DNA of 64,000 bases from an uncultured Lachnospiraceae bacterium (GTDB taxonomy: Bacteria; Bacillota; Clostridia; Lachnospirales; Lachnospiraceae). Positions within the stretch are counted from its first letter, which is position 1; every line of letters begins with the position of its first letter. A program made the translations under genes and the position numbers. Below the pieces are notes generated by a model, which made no database searches, had not been told where the DNA came from, and saw nothing but the letters and a program-made list of their open reading frames with translations. Below, one piece after another: positions 17,152-24,229 of the stretch. Location: contig CAJUPI010000002.1 in the NCBI GenBank assembly GCA_910588125.1, positions 65,406 to 129,405 on the forward strand, read 5' to 3'.

Positions 17152-18519
17152 ATGAAAAAAGGATTATGTTTGTTATTGACTGCAGCTTTAGTACTTGGTT
17201 CTCTGACAGGCTGTGGTGGTTCCAAGAATGATTCCTCTGCTGGCAACAACAATGCACCGGCGGCGGGAGAGAGTGCCAGTTCTGGCGGTTCATCCGGCGG
17301 CGGTGCCCAGGCGGAAGCCGGCAACACTACGGAAGACGGAAAATACGATCTGGTATTCTGGGTGTATTCGGATGCAGTTTTAAATGACCAGGGAAAATTG
17401 TTTAACCGGTGGGTGGAGGAGTATTGCGAGGAAAATCCCAATGTAAATTCCATTACACTGATTGGTAAGAATGATGCAGATCTGCTTACGAGTCTGATGG
17501 CTGGTGTCGGGCTTCCGGATATGTTCTTTGCCAGTGCCCGTAATATGCGTCAGTATAAGGAAGCGATCGATCTGTTGGATCTGACTCCGGTATATGATTC
17601 CGAAGAAGGCTATAAAGATGGATTTTATGATTCTGCCATTGCGGCGGTTTCTCAGGACGGAGGCATGTGGGCGATTCCCTTTATGAGTTATGTTCCGATT
17701 ATTTTCCGCAATACGGACGTGCTGGAGAAGGCGGGTATCGACTGGAAGAATGAGCCGCTGAAAACCTGGGATGTGTTTTTTGAGCAGTGTGAGAAGGTAA
17801 AGGCAGCGGGGATTGATGCCACCCATTCCTGGTCTCAGGGCGGTTATTATTGTCCTGGTGCAGTGCTGGCAAGTGATGCTCAGAATCTGACGGTAGGAGT
17901 AGAAAACGGCGAGACGACCCTGCAGCCGGATCAGCTGGTCCGCACCTTTGAAACTTTGCAGAAGCTGGAGAGCTATTCTAACGGAATGTCCTATAGCGAT
18001 GCACCGGCATCCGAAGCATTTAAGGCCGGAGAATTGGCATTTATCGCTGTTGGCCCTTGGAATGAGCCGGATTACATTCAGGCAGGAACGCATTATGATG
18101 TGCAGCTGATTCCTCCTTATGAGGAAAATGGCTGGACCGGAGGACTTCAGGGCTGGGATTTCATGTATGGTGTCAACACCGGGGATGAGGGAAGAAATGA
18201 GGCGATCCGCGGCTGGCTTAAGAAAATGGGATCTTTTGAGGTACAGCAGGAATTTGCTAAGGTTATCGGCCGCTCTGTACTTCGTGAGGATGCTATGGAT
18301 GATCCGGAAACTCAGCAGACAGAAATGCTGTCTATCCTGGCAACTGGCTTGAAATGCGGTATGAATCAGATGAATTTTGGTCACAGCAGCGTGTTCTGGA
18401 CCAGTGCTATCGGTGATGTGGCGCCTGCAGTTGCCAACGGCTCGGTAACACCGGAGGATGGAGCACAGCAGCTTATCGACGGCATCAATGGATTATATGC
18501 TGAGGCTGGAGAAGAATAA
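17152..18519 (+). CDS. Sugar ABC transporter substrate-binding lipoprotein
   Basis: Binding protein of 455 residues (family 1 extracellular solute-binding fold). A lipoprotein signal peptide ends in the lipobox LTGC with Cys21, followed by a Ser/Gly/Ala-rich tether to about residue 60. Mature domain features include FWVYSDAVLNDQG, GLPDMFFASARNM and VGPWNEPDYIQ. The ribosome binding site is GGAGAAG. A stable hairpin sits directly after the stop codon, before the permeases, which would favour accumulation of binding-protein mRNA over permease mRNA. Ligand cannot be assigned; the operon points to an amino-sugar or glycosylated compound. Confidence 0.92.
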   Translation: MKKGLCLLLTAALVLGSLTGCGGSKNDSSAGNNNAPAAGESASSGGSSGGGAQAEAGNTTEDGKYDLVFWVYSDAVLNDQGKLFNRWVEEYCEENPNVNSITLIGKNDADLLTSLMAGVGLPDMFFASARNMRQYKEAIDLLDLTPVYDSEEGYKDGFYDSAIAAVSQDGGMWAIPFMSYVPIIFRNTDVLEKAGIDWKNEPLKTWDVFFEQCEKVKAAGIDATHSWSQGGYYCPGAVLASDAQNLTVGVENGETTLQPDQLVRTFETLQKLESYSNGMSYSDAPASEAFKAGELAFIAVGPWNEPDYIQAGTHYDVQLIPPYEENGWTGGLQGWDFMYGVNTGDEGRNEAIRGWLKKMGSFEVQQEFAKVIGRSVLREDAMDDPETQQTEMLSILATGLKCGMNQMNFGHSSVFWTSAIGDVAPAVANGSVTPEDGAQQLIDGINGLYAEAGEE

Positions 18520-18537
18520 AGGAATTTTTCCGCAGAC

Positions 18538-18572
18538 AGAACCGTCGAAGTCGGACAGGCTTTGACGGTTCT
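18538..18572 (+). promoter_or_regulatory. Intercistronic mRNA hairpin after the binding-protein gene
   Basis: AGAACCGTCGAAG (18538-18550) pairs with CTTTGACGGTTCT (18560-18572), one mismatch, 9-nt loop, no T run. Its position between binding protein and permease fits a 3' stability element or partial attenuator. Confidence 0.6.
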
Positions 18573-18599
18573 CAGGCGGACTTGAAAGGGGCATAATTG

Positions 18600-19532
18600 A
18601 TGAAATCTACTTTTAAGTACCGGGCACGAAGATATTTACTGAACTATCTGGGACTTCTGCCGTTCTTTTTGCTGTTCGCGGTGTTCATTCTTTATCCTTT
18701 CTTTCAAGGGGTATTTATGAGCTTTACCGATTGGTCCGTATCCAGCAGAGGAAGCGTTAATTTTGTGGGACTTGACAATTATACTCTGGTTCTTTCCGGC
18801 AAGGGAACCACTTCTGTCCGTTTCCTGAAGTCGGTTAAGAATCTGGTGATTTATGTTCCCCTGACACTTTCTATCGGTCTTACTCTGTCCCTGGTCCTGG
18901 CGCTGATCACCCGCCAGCTTTCCCAAAAGCTTTTTAATGTATTCCGGGGAGTTTATTTTGTGCCTTATGTATTGCCGTTGTTTTTATGTGCAGGTATCTG
19001 GCAGTGGTTTATGACCACCGGAACCGGCCTGGTGGCTTCTTTTCTTGCCAACATCGGGATTGGCCGCGGGATTACCTGGGACAGTACAGAATTCTATGCG
19101 ATTATTTATGTATTAATGGTGGATATCTGGAATTCCGCCGGTTTTAATTTTGTAATTATCAGCGCAGGGATGGCGGATATTTCGCCGGATCTTTATGAAG
19201 CAGCAGAGATTGACGGAGCCTCGACTTTCCAGAAGATGACAAAGATTACCATTCCGCTTTTGGAGCCGATCTTGTTTTTCGTGGTTACATATGGCTTTAT
19301 CAGTGCTCTTCAGGTGTATGATATTCCGTGGATCATTTCCAATGGAAGCGATATCAACAGCGTAGGCGGCCCGGGGCAGGTGATGTCCTTCCCGGTGATG
19401 GAGATGGTGCGAAACATTTATCTGGGCGGGAAATCCGGCTTGGGACGGGCCTGTGCAGAAGGGGTTACCCTGATGATGGCGATTTTGGCGGTGACAGTCG
19501 TACAGTTTAAGGCCCGCCGTAAGAAAGTATAA
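18600..19532 (+). CDS. Sugar ABC transporter permease, MalF type
   Basis: Membrane subunit of 310 residues with six predicted helices, the first at about residues 17-40 (LPFFLLFAVFILYPFFQG). The EAA loop reads SPDLYEAAEIDGASTFQ and leads into KITIPLLEPILF. ATG at 18600 is preferred to the TTG immediately before it. Pairs with the next gene and the upstream binding protein; the ATPase is not encoded in the cluster, so a shared sugar ATPase elsewhere is likely. Confidence 0.93.
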   Translation: MKSTFKYRARRYLLNYLGLLPFFLLFAVFILYPFFQGVFMSFTDWSVSSRGSVNFVGLDNYTLVLSGKGTTSVRFLKSVKNLVIYVPLTLSIGLTLSLVLALITRQLSQKLFNVFRGVYFVPYVLPLFLCAGIWQWFMTTGTGLVASFLANIGIGRGITWDSTEFYAIIYVLMVDIWNSAGFNFVIISAGMADISPDLYEAAEIDGASTFQKMTKITIPLLEPILFFVVTYGFISALQVYDIPWIISNGSDINSVGGPGQVMSFPVMEMVRNIYLGGKSGLGRACAEGVTLMMAILAVTVVQFKARRKKV

Positions 19533-19545
19533 GGAGGGGAAGCGC

Positions 19546-20373
19546 TTGAAGACAAAAAAGAGAGGGGAACAATGTGTTTTGATTCTGCTGGCATCGGTCT
19601 GGGCATTGGTATGCCTGTTTCCTTTGTGGGTCTTGTTCAGTGGAACCTTTTCTCTGGATACCAACAATCTGACCCGGACATTTTTCCCCAATTCCCTAGC
19701 AAACGGAATTTCAAAATGTAAGGAAGCGTTGCTGACGGTAGAGATAGCGGCGTCTACAGTCCATACTCTGATTTATACCAGTATCACGGTAATCGGGATT
19801 CTGGTGATCAGTTCCCTGGCAGCCTATGAGTTTACCTTTTATAATTTTCCTCTGAAAAAGGTTTTATTCGGGCTTTTAATGGCCAGTATGATGCTCCCAC
19901 AAGTGTTGTATATTATTCCCTTATATCGTCTGGTATTCAGCATGAATCTGGCGGACAGCTTTGCCGGAATTTCATTTCCGATGATGGTATCCGCCCTGTC
20001 TGTATTTATTATGATGCAGTTTTTGGAGGATTTGCCGTTGTCCTTTATCGAATCGGCCAGAATTGACGGGGCCGGACATTTTCAGATCTATAGAAGGATT
20101 GTGTTGCCGCTGATGCGGAATGGGATTTTGACAACGGTAGTTTTGATGTTTATGAAGATATGGGGCCAATATTTGTGGCCGGCTTTGGTTACCGGACAGA
20201 AAATCAAGCCGATCAGCGTGACGATTTCCAACATGTTGAATCCGAATTTCTGGGTGGATCCCAGGACGAAGATTGCCGCCATGCTGATTGCTATGATTCC
20301 GCCGATGACAATTTATCTGGTATTCCAGAGATACGTAATTGAAGGAATTACCATGTCAGGCGTAAAGGGTTAA
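19546..20373 (+). CDS. Sugar ABC transporter permease, MalG type
   Basis: Second permease of the importer, 275 residues. The TTG start at 19546 follows AAGGAGGGGAAGCGC, a strong binding site that decides the start. Membrane helices begin at about residue 10. The EAA loop is PLSFIESARIDGAGHFQIY, followed by RIVLPLMRNGI. The typical MalG C-terminus (FQRYVIEGITMSGVKG) is intact. It is 13 bp from the first permease and 15 bp from the NagB-like gene, so one transcript is expected. Confidence 0.94.
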   Translation: MKTKKRGEQCVLILLASVWALVCLFPLWVLFSGTFSLDTNNLTRTFFPNSLANGISKCKEALLTVEIAASTVHTLIYTSITVIGILVISSLAAYEFTFYNFPLKKVLFGLLMASMMLPQVLYIIPLYRLVFSMNLADSFAGISFPMMVSALSVFIMMQFLEDLPLSFIESARIDGAGHFQIYRRIVLPLMRNGILTTVVLMFMKIWGQYLWPALVTGQKIKPISVTISNMLNPNFWVDPRTKIAAMLIAMIPPMTIYLVFQRYVIEGITMSGVKG

Positions 20374-20388
20374 GGAGGACAGGTAAAA

Positions 20389-21297
20389 ATGAATGAATAT
20401 GTGATTTCCAGAGAAGAACTGCGTAAATGGTGTTCGGTTCCGGTGGAGGAACTGGCCAATCATCCGGATCGCAAGATGGATCTGATGATGGGAGATGACA
20501 AGAAAGCACTCTTAGAGCAAATCGGGAATATGATTACCGATGAGGTGATTGCCAATAATGAAAAGGGAAAGAATACGGTCTGGATCCTTCCGGGAGGGAT
20601 CGGCAGTGTTTACGATGTATTTATCCGCCGGGTAAATGAAGAACGAATCAGCCTGAAAAACCTTTATGTTTTCCATGTAGATCAATGGCTGGATTGGGAA
20701 TACCGCCTGTTTCCGGTGACTAATTTACGTTTTAGCATGAGAGGAAAAATGACTCAGACCTTTTATGCTAAAATCGATCCAGAGCTGAATGTACCGGAAA
20801 GCCAGCGCTTCTTTCCTGATCCGGCAGATCCGGATTTGATTGATCAGAAAATTGAAGAGCTGGGAGGCGTGGACACGATTCTGGGGGGCGTAGGCTGCAA
20901 GGGACTGGTAGGCTGGAATGAAAGACCGGTTTCCAATGTACACCATATTACCCTGGAGCAGTATAGAAATTCCAAGACCAGAGTGGTGCATATGAACGAT
21001 GAGACGATCATCGCCTATGCGGAGAGGGAATTTGGCGGCTGCTATGAGGCGCTTCCTCAAAACGGAATTACTATTGGCATGAAATCCATGCTGACAGCAA
21101 AGCGGGCGATCTTTATTGTAATGACCGGCTCCTGGAAAGAGACGGTAGTGCGGGTGGCGCTGTTTAGCGAGCCGACTACAGAATATCCGATTACTCTGTT
21201 TCCGGCATCAGTGCCGCAATGCATTATGTGTTGTGACACGAAGACCGCGGATCATGTGATATCCAGAAAATATCAGGATGCCCCGATACTTCGATGA
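20389..21297 (+). CDS. NagB-fold sugar-phosphate isomerase-like protein with altered active site
   Basis: Protein of 302 residues related to glucosamine-6-phosphate deaminase/isomerase, with a longer N-terminus than NagB. Matching segments are WILPGGIG, VFHVDQWLDW (NagB: MDEYVGL), ILGGVGCKGLVGWNERP (NagB: GGVGNDGHIAFNEP) and a C-terminal part containing ITIGMKSML. Asp98 of the DQ/DE motif and Glu178 of the NE motif are kept. By alignment the NagB catalytic Asp141 is Lys171 and His143 is Leu173. It is therefore unlikely to be an ordinary deaminase. In an operon with sugar kinases and a SIS protein it may act on a different sugar phosphate, or isomerise without deamination. Confidence 0.75.
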   Translation: MNEYVISREELRKWCSVPVEELANHPDRKMDLMMGDDKKALLEQIGNMITDEVIANNEKGKNTVWILPGGIGSVYDVFIRRVNEERISLKNLYVFHVDQWLDWEYRLFPVTNLRFSMRGKMTQTFYAKIDPELNVPESQRFFPDPADPDLIDQKIEELGGVDTILGGVGCKGLVGWNERPVSNVHHITLEQYRNSKTRVVHMNDETIIAYAEREFGGCYEALPQNGITIGMKSMLTAKRAIFIVMTGSWKETVVRVALFSEPTTEYPITLFPASVPQCIMCCDTKTADHVISRKYQDAPILR

Positions 21298-21371
21298 CGC
21301 AAAGAATGAAAAACAGGGGGCCTGTACAGATACCAGACAAAGTCCCCTACAGGAAAGGAAAGAAACAGGCT

Positions 21372-22307
21372 ATGGAAAAGACACCACAGGTAATTGTCGC
21401 CTATTCCCATAATGTATCCCAGGCAACACGGGTACATAAGCTTCCGCGGCCGGGAGAGACAGTCCGGGCGCTAAAAGCCAGCGCTGGTATGGATGGCGCA
21501 AAGGGGACTAACACTGCAGTGGCCTGTGCCAGGACAGGAGCCAGCGTTGCTATGGTGGCTCATGTAAAAGGTGGGGACTGGTACTATAAGGCTCAGCAGG
21601 TATTGAAGGAAAATGCAATCGATGACACATATGTGATCCTGGGTGAGGGAATCAAAGACTCCTCGGGGGTGGTCCTGATCGATGATGAAGGAAACAATAT
21701 GATTGTCTTGGGGGCACACAATGAACAGGAGATACCAGAACAGGAGATAGATACTGCGCTGGAGGCCATGAGAGGTGCAGCATACTGCATTACCGGTTAC
21801 GAGATCAATGAAAAAAGTGTCCGGCATATTTTGAAAAAGGCCAGAGAGCTGGGAATGAAAACAGTGGTAAATCCCTCTCCGATTCCTGATTTTGTTCCGG
21901 ATTACTGGAATAATATCAGCATCCTGATTTTAAATGAAGTGGAGATCGTCCGGATGTTGGATTTGGCTGGAGTGTCTTATGAGGAAGGAAACTGGGAGGA
22001 TTGTGCCAGAAAATTAAAAGAGGCCTATGGAGTAGGCGATATTGTGGTGACTCTGGGTAAGAATGGCTTTTTCTGCATAGAAGGAGAAAAGATTTATCAG
22101 GCTGCCGGTATTGAAGTTACGAGCAAAGACACTACTGGGGCAGGGGATGGGTATATGGGTTCCATGACGGCTAGACTGGCGATGGGAGACAGCCTGGCGG
22201 AGGCATGTCTTTATGCCAACCGTTACTGTTCCATTTCTGTCCAGCGCGATGGGACCATCAGCAGTTATCCGACGGCTGAGGAGGCAGAACGGATTTGGCA
22301 AAGCTGA
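21372..22307 (+). CDS. PfkB family carbohydrate kinase
   Basis: Ribokinase-fold sugar kinase of 311 residues. Seen: the substrate-side GMDGAKGTNTAVACARTGA (ribokinase GGKGANQA region), VVNPSPIPDF, TLGKNGFF and the catalytic anion-hole motif DTTGAGDGYMG. The start at 21372 follows AGGAAAGGAAAG and matches the family N-terminus. An upstream ATG (21294) overlaps the previous stop as ATGA but lacks a binding site and would add an unconserved basic extension. FrlD-type kinases paired with a SIS deglycase phosphorylate Amadori sugars; a similar pairing here is an inference. Confidence 0.88.
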   Translation: MEKTPQVIVAYSHNVSQATRVHKLPRPGETVRALKASAGMDGAKGTNTAVACARTGASVAMVAHVKGGDWYYKAQQVLKENAIDDTYVILGEGIKDSSGVVLIDDEGNNMIVLGAHNEQEIPEQEIDTALEAMRGAAYCITGYEINEKSVRHILKKARELGMKTVVNPSPIPDFVPDYWNNISILILNEVEIVRMLDLAGVSYEEGNWEDCARKLKEAYGVGDIVVTLGKNGFFCIEGEKIYQAAGIEVTSKDTTGAGDGYMGSMTARLAMGDSLAEACLYANRYCSISVQRDGTISSYPTAEEAERIWQS

Positions 22308-22392
22308 GTAGCTGGTTTAAAGAACATAAAGAATGTAACAGTTCAGAGAACCTGAACGGATAGTGAGGAATAGCACACATAGGAGGTTCGAA

Positions 22393-23478
22393 ATGTCCGG
22401 CAAAAATTGGGATATGTATGATTATATTTTGGAATCGAAGGATGCGGTCCGGAATATTGTGGCAAAGCAGGAAGAAGTTTTTCAGGGCGCACTGGAATAT
22501 CTGAAGGATAAAAAGATTGAGCAGATTTACCTGTTGGGATCCGGCACCAGCTATCATGCGGCGGTTGCTTCCAAAAGAGCAGTGGAAGCCGGGCTGGGAG
22601 TAAAGGTATTTACCATGTATCCTATGGAATTTGTGGATAATGAAAAAGTGTTCAATCCTCATACGCTGGTAGTGGGAATTTCTCAGGCTGGCAGAAGCAC
22701 CAGTACGGTAGAGGCGCTTAAGAAGGCCAGGGAGCAGGGGTTTGCCACCATTGCAGTTACGGCGTCGGAGAACAGGCCGGTTTCTGAGGTGGCAGACTGC
22801 ACGATCCTTTTGGCAATTGGCGATGAGTTTGCCGGGCCAAAAACGAAAGGCTATCAGGGATCCATTGCCACAATTGTGCTGTTAGGGCTTAAATTAGCTG
22901 TGCAGCAGGGCAGATTGTCAGAGGACAAGAAGGATGAGATTACCAATCGGATGGTCAAAACGGCAGATCAGATTCCGGACATTGCAGAGAAAGCCTGGGA
23001 GTGGTATAAACGCAATCAGGAGGATCTGAAAAAGTGCCGCCGCATCATTGTGTTAGGATATGAGGCGTGCATGGGGGCTATGCTGGAGGGCACCTTAAAG
23101 GTTTTGGAGGCAGTACGCTATGGAGTGACCGGATACGAGCTGGAAGAGTTCATGCATGGAATCTATCATGCCATTGATTCGGACACGTATCTGATCTATC
23201 TGGGATGTCCTGGAAAGCACTGGGAACGGATGAACCGGATGATGAAATATTTTGAAAAAGAGCGGGGAGCACATAATTATATGATTACCTCTGACCGTTC
23301 TGCAGAAGAGGAAAGAAGTTTTGTTTATCCCTTCTGTAATGATGAGTATTTTGCTTCTATGGAATATGTGGTTCCGATGCAGGTGTTAGCGAGAAAATTG
23401 TCGCTGGATCTGGGGATTGATTGCAATATTCCCAGTGATCCGGAGTTCCACAAAAAGATGGGGAGCTATACCTATTAA
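22393..23478 (+). CDS. SIS-domain sugar-phosphate isomerase/deglycase (AgaS/FrlB/GlmS-like)
   Basis: Protein of 361 residues with two SIS domains, equivalent to the isomerase half of GlmS. First domain: YLLGSGTSYHAAVASKRA, ISQAGRSTSTVEAL, TASENRPVSEVAD. Second: IIVLGYEACMGAMLEGTLK and the catalytic-type ELEEFMHGIYHAID. No glutaminase domain. FrlB (fructoselysine-6-phosphate deglycase) and AgaS share this architecture. AGGAGG upstream fixes ATG 22393. Last gene of the operon; 24 bp after its stop lies a 161-bp palindrome. Likely releases an amine from, or isomerises, a phosphorylated amino sugar. Confidence 0.85.
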   Translation: MSGKNWDMYDYILESKDAVRNIVAKQEEVFQGALEYLKDKKIEQIYLLGSGTSYHAAVASKRAVEAGLGVKVFTMYPMEFVDNEKVFNPHTLVVGISQAGRSTSTVEALKKAREQGFATIAVTASENRPVSEVADCTILLAIGDEFAGPKTKGYQGSIATIVLLGLKLAVQQGRLSEDKKDEITNRMVKTADQIPDIAEKAWEWYKRNQEDLKKCRRIIVLGYEACMGAMLEGTLKVLEAVRYGVTGYELEEFMHGIYHAIDSDTYLIYLGCPGKHWERMNRMMKYFEKERGAHNYMITSDRSAEEERSFVYPFCNDEYFASMEYVVPMQVLARKLSLDLGIDCNIPSDPEFHKKMGSYTY

Positions 23479-23501
23479 TGGATAGCACTTAGAAAAACAG
23501 G

Positions 23502-23662
23502 TGTTGCAAAATAAGCCGCCCGTCATTTCTCTATCCTGTGTTTGGATGGTTCACATACGCATAGTCTGCTCTTAACGGATAAAGTCCGCTAATATCAGAC
23601 AGTATGTACGTGAACAGCCGGACACCAGATAAGAGAAATGACGGGCGGCTTATTTTGCGACA
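23502..23662. repeat. 161-bp palindromic element with near-perfect outer arms
   Basis: Outer arms 23502-23535 and 23628-23662 are complementary (TGTTGCAAAATAAGCC against GGCTTATTTTGCGACA at the tips) with one substitution and one inserted base. The inner part (about 23536-23627) is also imperfectly self-complementary (GGTTCACATACGCATAG against GTATGTACGTGAAC). No T run follows directly, so it is not a textbook terminator. A further partial copy of the inner unit (TATACGTGAACAGACGGAC) lies at about 23672-23690. Possibly a MITE-like repeat or structured 3' end of the sugar operon. Confidence 0.8.
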
Positions 23663-23751
23663 TTCTCTATGTATACGTGAACAGACGGACGACTGTTTTT
23701 GTAATACCCGTTTTCCCCGGGTCCTCTTTGCCTGGAAATGAGAAAAAAGGA

Positions 23752-23780
23752 ATGACAAAAATAAGGATTGCGTATATAAT
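23752..23780 (+). promoter_or_regulatory. Sigma-A promoter of clpS-clpA
   Basis: ATGACA, 17-bp spacer, TATAAT, about 47 bp before the clpS start codon. The remaining bases between 23663 and here hold only the partial repeat noted with the palindrome. Confidence 0.65.
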
Positions 23781-23827
23781 AGATATCGTGTGATAAGGAT
23801 TATGGCGACAGGGAGATTGAGGATTAA

Positions 23828-24130
23828 ATGGCAGTAAAGGAGAGTATTAAGACCCGGACCAAAAACCAGGTGAAGCAGCCCCGGCAATATCAGGTTTTGA
23901 TTTATAATGACGATTTTACCCCGATGGATTTTGTGGTAGAGATTTTGATGCGGATTTTTGATAAGGAAGAGCAGGCGGCCATTGCCCTGATGATGAGTGT
24001 CCATACGGGGAGCTGTGCAGTGGCGGGAGTGTATCCCCGGGATATTGCGCAGACAAAGGCGGCAGAAGCTGTGCAGTGGGCCAGGGAGGAGAAGTATCCT
24101 CTGAAAGTGGAGGCGGTATGTGAGCCGTGA
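23828..24130 (+). CDS. clpS: ClpS, adaptor of the ClpAP protease
   Basis: Adaptor of 100 residues that delivers N-degron substrates to ClpA. A flexible basic N-terminal extension (to about residue 20) precedes the core: YQVLIYNDDFTPMDFVVEIL (the NDD and M/F residues form the N-degron pocket), then MMSVHTGSCAVAGVY with the conserved H-x-G-x-x-x-x-G. It sits 99 bp before clpA, the usual partner arrangement. Confidence 0.95.
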   Translation: MAVKESIKTRTKNQVKQPRQYQVLIYNDDFTPMDFVVEILMRIFDKEEQAAIALMMSVHTGSCAVAGVYPRDIAQTKAAEAVQWAREEKYPLKVEAVCEP

Positions 24131-24229
24131 ATCAATATCGGGCCGGAAGGATCCGGAATAGTCGTTTTGGTTATGTAAAGATGAAGAGCGATTATCAGAA
24201 ATGAAGACGGAAAAGGACAGGATGAGGGA

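Noticed and set aside
21294..21371. Upstream ATG for the PfkB kinase overlapping the previous stop as ATGA
   Set aside because: No Shine-Dalgarno precedes it and the 26 extra residues are basic and not part of the fold; ATG 21372 has AGGAAAGG and the family N-terminus.
23502..23662. Simple rho-independent terminator
   Set aside because: The outer stem is about 34 bp, the interior is itself a diverged palindrome, and no T run directly follows; a repeat element is a better description, though it may still stop transcription.
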